64,000 nucleotides of DNA, taken from Spirochaetota bacterium (lineage in GTDB: Bacteria > Spirochaetota > UBA12135 > COTS27). The notes beneath the pieces were generated by a model. The model saw only the letters and a list, made by a program, of their open reading frames with translations, ran no database searches and was not told where the DNA came from. The stretch is taken from contig AP019861.1 of assembly GCA_013426755.1 (NCBI GenBank), forward strand, positions 2,139,271-2,203,270, read 5' to 3'. The position numbers and the translations under genes were made by a program. Position 1 is the first letter of the stretch. Every line of letters begins with the position of its first letter. Below, one piece after another: positions 44,735 to 53,526 of this stretch.

Positions 44735-45592
44735 ATGGCTACAAAGCGCGTGCGCACCCTTGTTCTCACAGGATATGGGCTTAATTGTGAAGAAGAGACT
44801 GCCGCTGCATTTAGTGTCGCTGGTAGTGATGTGACCATCGGTCATATTAACGATTTTACCACTTCAAAAAAGAAAGGCGCGTCCCTCAGAGATTATCATA
44901 TCCTAGCCCTACCAGGTGGGTTTTCATATGGCGATCACATAGGCGGAGGTAAGATCTTCGCTCATAAACTCATGCAAAGTCTTACAGGAGACATCAATGA
45001 CTTCATCACCAGTAAGCGGCCTATTATCGGCATCTGTAATGGATTTCAAATCCTTATCAAAGCAGGCCTGCTTCCAGGATTGCCTCAAGGACGCCGTCCC
45101 ATGCTAAGCATGACCACGAACATTTCTGCTCAATACGAAAACCGTTGGGTTACCGTCACCGCCAATCCAACCAATAAGTCATTCTGGTTACGAGATATTA
45201 ACCTCCCGTTAAGTATTCCCGCACGACATGGAGAAGGACGAATTATTCTTCGTTCTAGCTATGAAGAGGCATTGATAAAAAAACATTGTCTTATCGCACT
45301 GCAATACAGTGACAGTAGGGGCAATCCAACACAAAGTTATCCTGCTAACCCCAATGGTTCAGCGCTAGCTTTAGCTGGTATTACAAATTCCTTAGGAAAC
45401 GTTTTAGGAATCATGCCACACCCTGAAGCTGCTTTTTATAAAGAACTTATTCCACATTACCTTAGCGCTCAGCCAACCACAGTTGCCTACCCGCATCCTC
45501 TTCTAAGACAAAACGACGGTGTTGGAATGGTCTTTTTTTATAATGCCGTACGCTATGTCGAAGAAACCTTTTTGTCAAAGAAACCTTTGTAA
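44735..45592 (+). CDS. purQ: Phosphoribosylformylglycinamidine synthase glutaminase subunit
   Basis: Class I glutamine amidotransferase giving ammonia to PurL. Nucleophile C101 in GICNGFQIL and the His/Glu of the triad in MPHPEAAF (H229, E231) are present, as is the oxyanion block LPGGFSYGDHIGGG. 285 residues, longer than the ~225 of PurQ that works with small PurL and PurS, and like the amidotransferase end of large PurL. Lies 40 bp after purL on the same strand, so probably co-transcribed. Confidence 0.93.
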   Translation: MATKRVRTLVLTGYGLNCEEETAAAFSVAGSDVTIGHINDFTTSKKKGASLRDYHILALPGGFSYGDHIGGGKIFAHKLMQSLTGDINDFITSKRPIIGICNGFQILIKAGLLPGLPQGRRPMLSMTTNISAQYENRWVTVTANPTNKSFWLRDINLPLSIPARHGEGRIILRSSYEEALIKKHCLIALQYSDSRGNPTQSYPANPNGSALALAGITNSLGNVLGIMPHPEAAFYKELIPHYLSAQPTTVAYPHPLLRQNDGVGMVFFYNAVRYVEETFLSKKPL

Positions 45593-45699
45593 ATAACTAG
45601 CGACTATAAAAAAGCAACCTCATTGTCATAAAATTGATCTTCCTCTCATCATGACGACCCCAACCATTTCTAATAAATAAAGATAGTAATAACAAAAAG

Positions 45700-47625
45700 A
45701 TGATGAATGCCCTAACATCCGCAATAAAGCGCGCAAAATTATGGACGCAACCACCCTTTACAGCAGCAATCCAAAAGGAAGTTACTAAACTGCTAACCGA
45801 CGCTACAACAGAAAACCCAATTGCCACAACAAAACTTATCGATTATTTTGGATCAGAACTTCAATTCGGAACAGGTGGAATGCGCGCCCTTATGGGAATA
45901 GGCACCAATAGAATCAATGCCTATACCATTGCCCGTATTACAAAAGGATTAGCACTTTATCTACATAACACATGGGACAATCATCTAGGTGAAAGCACGT
46001 CACAAAAGAAGATCCTAGGCGTCATTGCCTACGACAGTCGGCTAAATAGTGATTATTTCGCAGCAATCACTGCACAAGTCTTAGCGGAGAATGATATTCA
46101 TATCTACAAATTCAATGCTCCAAGACCTACTCCTGAGCTTTCATTTGCTGTTAGAACATATAACGCCCATTTTGGCATTGTCATCACAGCTTCACATAAT
46201 CCTAAGGAATACAGTGGGTATAAGGTTTATAACGAAAAGGGCGCTCAGATCATTGCTCCAGCAGACCGTCTCATTACAGAAGCCATCCATAAGATTAAAA
46301 GCTATGCACTCTCATTAGACAAATATAACCTAACGACCAAGCAGGCAGAACGCAATTTGCCAGCAGCAGAAGGTGCTATCTCTTACTTAAGTGAAAAGTT
46401 TGACAATATTTACTTAGAGGGTGTTCTCTCTGCTTTGCCGCCATTACAAAATGAAGCCGCCGCCAAAGAACTTAAAAGAAAATTTAAGATCTTTTATACA
46501 CCCCTCTACGGCACAGGCATTACCGTCATTCCTAAGGGGTTTAGACGCGCAGGATTTGAAAACTTTCATCTCATCGAGCAAGAATGCCAAATGGACGGGA
46601 ATTTTCCAGGTCTCAGCGCTCCCAATCCCGAAGAAGCAAGCGCTTTAACCGTAGGTCAAGAGACTCTAGCCGCCGAGCAAGGACACCTTTTACTAGCTAC
46701 CGATCCAGACAATGATCGCGTTGGCGCGGTGGTTGCTACCAAGTTACCTACACAAAAAAAGCCTGTCTCTTTCAAAACGCTCTCAGGCAATCAACTCGCC
46801 GTTATCTTAACGCACTACCTACTCTCGAGATTAAAAGAAACAAAGCAGCTAGCCGCCCTAGAAAAACCAGGATTTATTGCTAATACTATTGTAACAACAC
46901 CACTAATGGCTGTTATAGGACACAGGTTTGGTATTCCTTGTTATAAAACCTTTACGGGCTTTAAGCATATTGCAGCCCTTATAGATATTTATGAAGACCA
47001 GCAGACATTTTTATTAGGTGCTGAGGAGAGTTTTGGCTATTTGGTAGCCCCCTACATTCGTGATAAAGACGCTACTGGCAGTGCGCTACTTTTAGCCGAA
47101 GCAGCGATCGCAGCCGCTAGCAATGGAAAAACCCTCGTCGATGTGCTTACCGACATCTATCTCAATTACGGTTATTTTCATGAAAGTACCTTTTCACTCA
47201 CACTCACAGGACACACAGGAAAACAGAAAATTGAAACATTGATGAACTTTTTTAGAACAACTCCACTTAAAAAATTACTAAATATCCCAGTAACACACGT
47301 TCACGACTACCTAGCCCCCCCAAAAAACGATCAAAATACAATAACCTCTTCGCCAGTAGATTACAAAAAAGGAGACTCGTATAAATCCCTCTATAAAAAT
47401 GCTCCTCCACTTCCAGCAGGAGCAGATGTTCTGCAATTCACACTAAAAGACCAGACACTTATTACTATTCGTCCTTCGGGAACAGAACCTAAGATAAAAT
47501 TTTATTTCTCGCTGCACGCTAACGTTACTCATGCAGCAGAGCTAGCCCAAACTACCCTTGCAATTGCAGACACCGTAAAGATGTTAACCGCAGAACTTAG
47601 GAATATTGCTGAGAAAGTATGGTAA
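45700..47625 (+). CDS. Phosphoglucomutase/phosphomannomutase (phosphopentomutase-like) family enzyme
   Basis: 641 residues, the usual size for PgcA-like phosphoglucomutases. Active-site loops: phosphoserine TASHNP (163-168, S165), metal DPDNDR (335-340), sugar GAEESFGY (near 446-453), phosphate RPSGTEPKIKF (591-601). FGTGGMR in the first domain is a family hallmark. Interconverts glucose-1- and glucose-6-phosphate, or the related pentose. 107 bp after purQ on the same strand. One of two phosphohexomutases in the window. Confidence 0.9.
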   Translation: MMNALTSAIKRAKLWTQPPFTAAIQKEVTKLLTDATTENPIATTKLIDYFGSELQFGTGGMRALMGIGTNRINAYTIARITKGLALYLHNTWDNHLGESTSQKKILGVIAYDSRLNSDYFAAITAQVLAENDIHIYKFNAPRPTPELSFAVRTYNAHFGIVITASHNPKEYSGYKVYNEKGAQIIAPADRLITEAIHKIKSYALSLDKYNLTTKQAERNLPAAEGAISYLSEKFDNIYLEGVLSALPPLQNEAAAKELKRKFKIFYTPLYGTGITVIPKGFRRAGFENFHLIEQECQMDGNFPGLSAPNPEEASALTVGQETLAAEQGHLLLATDPDNDRVGAVVATKLPTQKKPVSFKTLSGNQLAVILTHYLLSRLKETKQLAALEKPGFIANTIVTTPLMAVIGHRFGIPCYKTFTGFKHIAALIDIYEDQQTFLLGAEESFGYLVAPYIRDKDATGSALLLAEAAIAAASNGKTLVDVLTDIYLNYGYFHESTFSLTLTGHTGKQKIETLMNFFRTTPLKKLLNIPVTHVHDYLAPPKNDQNTITSSPVDYKKGDSYKSLYKNAPPLPAGADVLQFTLKDQTLITIRPSGTEPKIKFYFSLHANVTHAAELAQTTLAIADTVKMLTAELRNIAEKVW

Positions 47626-47715
47626 TTTACCCCACATTTGAGTTTTGAGTTAATCATAGATCGTAACATCACATAACCACTAGCCGTCTGCTGTGCCCCT
47701 AAAAAAACTTCGTGA

Positions 47716-49461
47716 CTAAGTCGTTTCTTCAGTTTGAGTCGTATTAGAAGTCTCACCTATAAGTTCTTCGACTAGAATATCCTTAGAAAGATCAAACTCT
47801 AAGAGATTTGTATAGGTGTATCCCTGTGCCATGAGAAAGCCTTTTCTGTTTTGGGCAAGAAATTCCTCACGGCTATAAAGTGTTGTGAGCGTGAAGAAAT
47901 AGGCGTTATTGGCGACTCCTGATTTAGGACGAATAATCCGTCCTAAGCGCTGTGCTTCTTCTTGTCTTGAGCCAAATGTACCTGAAAGTTGAATAGCAAC
48001 CTCTGCGTTCGGGAGATCAACTGCAAAATTTGCTATTTTTGAGACCACTAGAACACGAATTTTTTTGTCATTGAATTCTTGATAGATGCGCTGGCGTGTG
48101 GTGTAATTGGTTTTACCTACCAACAACGGAGCTTTGAGCATTTTAGAGATCTCTTCTAGCTGTGTCAAATACTGACCGATAATAAGAATTTGGAAACGAC
48201 TAAACAGTTTGACTAATTTCTGTGTGATCACAAATTTATATGGATTTTCTGATGCCATTCTAAATTTATTGGTTGCGTATTGGAAAGAAAAGTAATTGTT
48301 TTCGAGGTCTGGGGGCATAGTCACTTTCACTTCAAAACACTTGACACGGGCAATGAAATTGAGTTTTTCAAGTTCTTTCCACGAATAATCAAACTTCTTA
48401 GGACCGATTAGAGAAAAAACTTCCTTTTCACGTCCGTCTTCACGGACAAGTGTCGCTGTTAACCCCAGTCTTCGTTTAGCTTGAACACTTGTGATAAATC
48501 TAAAAACTTTAGCGGGCAACATATGAATTTCATCATAAACGATAAAGCCCCAACTTTTGCGATTGAAGAGATTAAGATGATGAAATTCTGCTTCACGTTC
48601 GCGGCGTGTAGTGAGGATCTGGTAGGTTGTCAATGTAATACTACGAATTTCTTTGACTTCACCTGAATATTCACCGATCTCTTCATCACGAATATTCGTT
48701 TTTTCAATGATTTCTTTACGCCATTGTCTAAGTGATATAACATTGGGCGTGATAATGAGCGTTGACATGCCAAGTTCAGCCATAATAGCAATGCCCACAA
48801 TTGTCTTCCCAGAACCACAGGGAAGTAAAATAATCCCCGCTCCAGCTATAATGGCGTCTTTAGTTTTATTAACGAACGATTTTACCGCCTGGTCTTGGTA
48901 GCCTCTAAGTGGATATTGGCTATGATTGTAATTTATTTCTAGCGGCTGGCCGTCTTCGAATCCCACTTGATCATTAACGGGGTAACCTAAATGAATCATC
49001 TCAGATTTGAAGATGCCCCGTGCGTGCATAGGAATAAAATAGCGTCCTGATGTTTCATCTTGTCTGAGGTAATGGAGCGTTTTTCTGTGCAAGTCTAGAT
49101 TAGCAAAGGCTTTTTTTTCACGCGCAATTAATTCTAACTCTTCACTAGTATATTTAATAATACTAAACATATTTTGATAATAGTACTGCTTTTCTATAAA
49201 CTCGATAACCTTTTCAGATACACCGTAGCGACTGAACTTCGTAAAAAGAGCTTTAATACGTTGCGCCGTCCATCCATGTGAAAAACCATTCCACAGTGAG
49301 ATTTCATTGAGTGCGTACGTGTAAAAAACATTGGGTGATTTCTGCAATTCTAGGAAGTAGGAAAGCTGATCACGTACCTCTTCAAAATATGGCGAAGAAG
49401 TATATAAAAGAACTTTAAAGTTAGATTGGACGACAAGCGGTCGTTCTTTGAGGTGGTTCAT
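47716..49461 (-). CDS. XPB/ERCC3-like superfamily 2 DNA helicase
   Basis: 581 residues. Walker A PCGSGKT (214-220), DEIH box (310-313), LGLTATLVREDGRE with RED motif (340-342), and C-terminal motifs VVSKIANFAVDLPNAEVAI and RQEEAQRLGRIIRP. The RED motif and the order match bacterial/archaeal XPB, which unwinds DNA 3'-5' in repair. N-terminal damage-recognition-like region (1-130). XPB is found in some bacteria, including spirochaetes. No Bax1-like nuclease gene lies beside it. Acidic, Thr-rich C-terminal tail. Confidence 0.9.
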   Translation of the reverse strand: MNHLKERPLVVQSNFKVLLYTSSPYFEEVRDQLSYFLELQKSPNVFYTYALNEISLWNGFSHGWTAQRIKALFTKFSRYGVSEKVIEFIEKQYYYQNMFSIIKYTSEELELIAREKKAFANLDLHRKTLHYLRQDETSGRYFIPMHARGIFKSEMIHLGYPVNDQVGFEDGQPLEINYNHSQYPLRGYQDQAVKSFVNKTKDAIIAGAGIILLPCGSGKTIVGIAIMAELGMSTLIITPNVISLRQWRKEIIEKTNIRDEEIGEYSGEVKEIRSITLTTYQILTTRREREAEFHHLNLFNRKSWGFIVYDEIHMLPAKVFRFITSVQAKRRLGLTATLVREDGREKEVFSLIGPKKFDYSWKELEKLNFIARVKCFEVKVTMPPDLENNYFSFQYATNKFRMASENPYKFVITQKLVKLFSRFQILIIGQYLTQLEEISKMLKAPLLVGKTNYTTRQRIYQEFNDKKIRVLVVSKIANFAVDLPNAEVAIQLSGTFGSRQEEAQRLGRIIRPKSGVANNAYFFTLTTLYSREEFLAQNRKGFLMAQGYTYTNLLEFDLSKDILVEELIGETSNTTQTEETT

Positions 49462-49655
49462 AGATTATTGCCCTTAGGAAAATACATTTAAATATTGAAT
49501 CCGCATAAAAGTAATAGTTTTAAGAAATAATTTTTTTTAAAAAACTTAAAGAAAATTCATTGCTAACCCAAATACCGTGATTATTATAAATAAGATAGCT
49601 ATCTATAAAATAGGGGGGGCTCACAGTACTCGTTGTTGTATAGTATTAATAAACC

Positions 49656-50744
49656 TTAAAACGTAATATCCATAGAAATATCTGCTGCTTTAACCGAATG
49701 TGTAAGCGCTCCGATACTGATACGATCGATATAAAAACTAAGCGTTCGCAATCTACTCATATCCGCTAGACCAATACCTCCACTGACTTCTACCCGCATG
49801 CGATTTTCAATCATTTTAAGCGCTTGCGTAAGGTCTTGATGATTGAAATTATCTAGAAGAACATAATCCTCTGAGTGAAGAGTAAGCGGATTGATAAGTG
49901 GATTGGCACCATCTGTATGCTCTGAAGTATACTCTGAAAGTTGGGACTGACTTTTAGAAAAGCCAATACTGATAAGCTCTTTAAGTTCATGTAATGAAGA
50001 ACATTCTATAACAAGCGGAAGAGATGCTAGCGCGGTATTTTTACTGCGGGCGGTAAGAACAATTGTGACCGCTTTTTTAATGTCTCCTACTAGATTGATA
50101 TGATTGTCTTTTATAAGAAAGGCATCGGAGAGACTAAACCGATGGTTAGAACCGCCGCCGATATGAACAGCATATTTTTCAAGCAATCTATACCCAGGTG
50201 TTGTTTTTCGTGTATCCGTAATGAGCGTAGAAGTTTCATTGAGAACATTGACGTAGGAGGCTGTCAGGGTCGCTATACCACTAAAATGCTGCACACCATT
50301 TAATGCAATACGCTCATAGGTAAGCAGTGTTTTTGCTTGGGTGACAATGGTTGCTATTTTTTCACCCTTGGCGACTCGGTCGCCTTCATTTTTAAAGAAG
50401 GTTATTTCATTGTCTTGGGTCGTATCACGACTGCTAAGCGTTGGGGCATAAGCAAACGTCTCACGGAACCAAAATTCACCACAGAATACAAGTTCTTCTT
50501 CAGCAATAAGTTCCGCTCGCGCTTGCTTGGAGAGGTCTTTGTGTGTGGTTTCTTCGGTGACTGGGGAAGAAGTGGTCTGCACCGCCGTTACAGACTTCGC
50601 ATCTGATTTTTGATGGTGTAATCCTGCTAAAATAGTTTCTGTGGTAACATCTCCGAGGTGGCAGTCTTCTGCTACAGCTAACCGCAGTAGCGGCCTCACA
50701 TGCGTGCGCAGAGCATCCTGGGTATAATCAACAACATCGTTCAT
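49656..50744 (-). CDS. nadC: Nicotinate-nucleotide diphosphorylase (carboxylating)
   Basis: Converts quinolinate and PRPP to nicotinate mononucleotide in NAD synthesis. Visible: AVAEDCHLGDVTTE (28-41), KTLLTYERIALNGVQHFSGIATLT, ITDTRKTTPGYRLLEKYAVHIGGGSNHRFSLSDAFLIKDNHI and VEVSGGIGLADM. 362 residues against about 280; inserts near 45-75, 105-120 and 262-282 are of low complexity. Isolated gene on the minus strand. Confidence 0.93.
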   Translation of the reverse strand: MNDVVDYTQDALRTHVRPLLRLAVAEDCHLGDVTTETILAGLHHQKSDAKSVTAVQTTSSPVTEETTHKDLSKQARAELIAEEELVFCGEFWFRETFAYAPTLSSRDTTQDNEITFFKNEGDRVAKGEKIATIVTQAKTLLTYERIALNGVQHFSGIATLTASYVNVLNETSTLITDTRKTTPGYRLLEKYAVHIGGGSNHRFSLSDAFLIKDNHINLVGDIKKAVTIVLTARSKNTALASLPLVIECSSLHELKELISIGFSKSQSQLSEYTSEHTDGANPLINPLTLHSEDYVLLDNFNHQDLTQALKMIENRMRVEVSGGIGLADMSRLRTLSFYIDRISIGALTHSVKAADISMDITF

Positions 50745-51120
50745 TAACGGTCTTCACTCATCGAGTACAATTTCAAAAATCTTACCAGAAAAAACGTACG
50801 CTAAGAAGGCACTAAGACATTTAGCAAACACGCAAAGGAGCTAATACGCAACACAATACGCCATAACAACTTAGCAAAAACCCCGTACAATAAACACCGT
50901 CATTCATCACCTGTCTCAATTATTAAAGAGCACGCGCGAGCTATTATTTAGAATCCCACTGCGCTTTAAAACGCGCCCTAATGATAATAGAACAACAGCT
51001 CAACGTCAATTAACATCATTGAATGCCGGGATAACCCATCTATCAAATGCGTTAAATAGATTAAATGGGTTAAATGGGCTAAACTAGATTTTAACGTCTT
51101 GTCGAAATTAGATTGTCCTC
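50745..51120. other. 376-bp intergenic region
   Basis: No gene. Only short TTAAATGGG / TTAAATAGA repeats near 51050-51085 are noted. Should hold the nadC promoter. Confidence 0.6.
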
Positions 51121-53526
51121 TCAAGCAAAGTCTTTTTCATGTGTGTTTCTGTCCGTTTCACTTGGAGAATCGGTATCTTCTTTCATAGAGTCCTGGTCGG
51201 GATGACTGGGTTCAATGATTGCATCTAACTTCATCTTAGGTGAAACGTTACTATTTTCCATATTTTTAGACGATATAAGAAAATCTTTACGCGAAAGTGA
51301 AATTTTTTCTTTTTCAATATCTATAAATTGGATGAGAAATGAATGCTTTTCACCCACTTTAACAACGTCTTCAATTGACTTGGTCTCTACTTCGTCAAGC
51401 TGATTGACATGACAAAATCCAATAACACTACCTAAAAGTTTGACATTGACACCATTTTCAATGATCTCAACAACTTCACCCATAACAACGTCTTTGTTAT
51501 CAAAGTTAAGTTTCAATTCTTCCCAGGGATTATCTATTTTTTCTTTAAGCCCTAGTTCTAAGCGATGTTTAAATTTATTGACGCGGAGGATTTTAGCATT
51601 GATATCATCACCGACATTAAAAATGCTCATGAAATCAGCTTGCGTGTCCTTATATTGCGTGTCCATGATATGGATAAAGGCGTCGACCTTTTCATCAATG
51701 AGTCCATAAAGTCCATTTTTGATAATAGCAGTGATCTTTAAGTTGACCTCTCCACCTATAGGATAGGTTTGATCCATGCTTTCCCATGGGTCTGCTTCCA
51801 ATTGCTTGATGCCCAGTGAAAGTTTGCGGTCTTCCTTACTGATAGAAAGAATTTTGGTCGTAATAGCATCACCTATATTAAAAAGGTCTTTGGGATGAAG
51901 TACTTTTCTAAACCATGAAATATCGGATATATGCACCATTCCATCGACACCATTCTCAACTTCAACGAAAACGCCATAACGTTCAGTACTCACGATTTTA
52001 CCGGTAACAACAGAACCTACTTCGTGTTTAGCATAAAAGTCAATAAATGGATCGGGCTGTGCGAGTCGTCTAGAAACTTCTAGTCGTTGTTTTTCTCTGT
52101 CGATAAGAATTAAAACGACCTCAAATTCATCACCGCGTTGAAATCGCTCTATATCACGGCCGCTGCGTTTCCAAGAGAATTCTTTCTGACGAATAATAGC
52201 ATTGACGCCTTCTTTCAGACTGACAATCATTCGATAATTCATCAAATGAACGACTTTAGCGGTGAAGCGGTCATTTTCCTTAGCGGTTTCAAAGAATTCT
52301 TGACGAATCGTATCGTAACGTTTTTCAAGGGGGCGTTTACGTGAAACGATAACATTTTTTAAGTCGAGACTTAGGATCTTAAAATTGGAATGGACGCCTA
52401 TTTCGTCTTGTTTCCTAGGAGATTTGACGACGTCGTACTCAGACAATGGACAAAAAGCTTCCGTTCCATCAATATCAATAATATACCCCCCCTTATTGAT
52501 ATCTTTGACAATGCCTGATACTAGATCATTGGCTTTGAACCGTTCGCGCAATTTCAATAAGCCCTGCCATCGATCGGCATCATACTTTGAAACGAGGACA
52601 CCGACACGTGTACGTGCCTTTTCAACGACCTGAATAGTGTCGCCTACTGCAAAATTGATCTCACCGAGGCGTTTGACCTCGTCATGAGAAATATAGGCAT
52701 CCACTTTCCGACCAATATCGAGATAAATCTCTTCACCGATAGAAATAACTTTAGCATCAAGAAATTCACCTGAATGCGTAGTGGGTGCGGCAGGTTGTTC
52801 TTGCATCGCTTTAAAAAATTCTTCATTCTGCTCGTCAGAAGAGAAATTTGTATCTAGCGACTGCAATTGAATTTTATTGTTATAATGATTTACCATTTCC
52901 TCGAGGACACTTTCTATTTGCGAGTCAGACGAGTCGATGATAAGAGCGTCTTTAGGGATTTTGAGGGGAGAATGGGTGCGTTCGCGGTCCATTTTATCGC
53001 GTCTGGCAACTTCCTGGGCGATATCTTCTAGTGTGCGTTCACCTATGATTTCGCGTTTTTTAAGGTCATTGAACCGTCTTTCGGCGCGTACTTTCAGTCT
53101 AGCATCGAGGTAAAATTTACAGAATGCGTTAGGAAACACTTCTGTTCCAATGTCACGGCCATCTATGACCATGTTTTTATTATCGGCCATCCGTCGTTGA
53201 AAAGATCGGACATAACCACGAACTTCGGGAAGCTGGGCAAATACAGCTACCAGTTTGTCTACAGCCTCACCACGAATAACTTCTGTGACATCTTTATCAT
53301 TTAAATAGTATTTACTATCTTCAATATTAATTTTTATAGTCGCAAGAGTACTTTCAATTTTCTGTTTGTCACGTGCGCTAGTGTCTTCTTCTATGAAGCA
53401 ATAGGTTAAGATTCTATAAATAGCGCCTGTATCAAGATATGTATAATTGATGCGTTTGGATAGGAGTTTAGCGATAGAGCTTTTCCCCGATCCAGCGGGG
53501 CCATCTACTGTTATTGTTTTATTCAT
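51121..53526 (-). CDS. cmk-rpsA: Fused cytidylate kinase / ribosomal protein S1
   Basis: 801 residues. Residues 1 to about 225 are cytidylate kinase: P-loop GPAGSGKSS (9-17), YLDTGAIYR, DGRDIGTEVFP, RAERRFNDLKKR and DRERTHSPLKIPKDALIIDSS. From about 250 there are six S1 repeats (starting near 251, 328, 412, 500, 595 and 680), the fourth being the most typical (GVFVEVENGVDGMVHISDIS). In most bacteria cmk and rpsA are adjacent genes; a continuous fusion is described in treponemes and their relatives. No stop or frameshift interrupts the joint at 225-250. Acidic low-complexity C-terminus. Start ATG at 53526. Confidence 0.95.
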   Translation of the reverse strand: MNKTITVDGPAGSGKSSIAKLLSKRINYTYLDTGAIYRILTYCFIEEDTSARDKQKIESTLATIKINIEDSKYYLNDKDVTEVIRGEAVDKLVAVFAQLPEVRGYVRSFQRRMADNKNMVIDGRDIGTEVFPNAFCKFYLDARLKVRAERRFNDLKKREIIGERTLEDIAQEVARRDKMDRERTHSPLKIPKDALIIDSSDSQIESVLEEMVNHYNNKIQLQSLDTNFSSDEQNEEFFKAMQEQPAAPTTHSGEFLDAKVISIGEEIYLDIGRKVDAYISHDEVKRLGEINFAVGDTIQVVEKARTRVGVLVSKYDADRWQGLLKLRERFKANDLVSGIVKDINKGGYIIDIDGTEAFCPLSEYDVVKSPRKQDEIGVHSNFKILSLDLKNVIVSRKRPLEKRYDTIRQEFFETAKENDRFTAKVVHLMNYRMIVSLKEGVNAIIRQKEFSWKRSGRDIERFQRGDEFEVVLILIDREKQRLEVSRRLAQPDPFIDFYAKHEVGSVVTGKIVSTERYGVFVEVENGVDGMVHISDISWFRKVLHPKDLFNIGDAITTKILSISKEDRKLSLGIKQLEADPWESMDQTYPIGGEVNLKITAIIKNGLYGLIDEKVDAFIHIMDTQYKDTQADFMSIFNVGDDINAKILRVNKFKHRLELGLKEKIDNPWEELKLNFDNKDVVMGEVVEIIENGVNVKLLGSVIGFCHVNQLDEVETKSIEDVVKVGEKHSFLIQFIDIEKEKISLSRKDFLISSKNMENSNVSPKMKLDAIIEPSHPDQDSMKEDTDSPSETDRNTHEKDFA

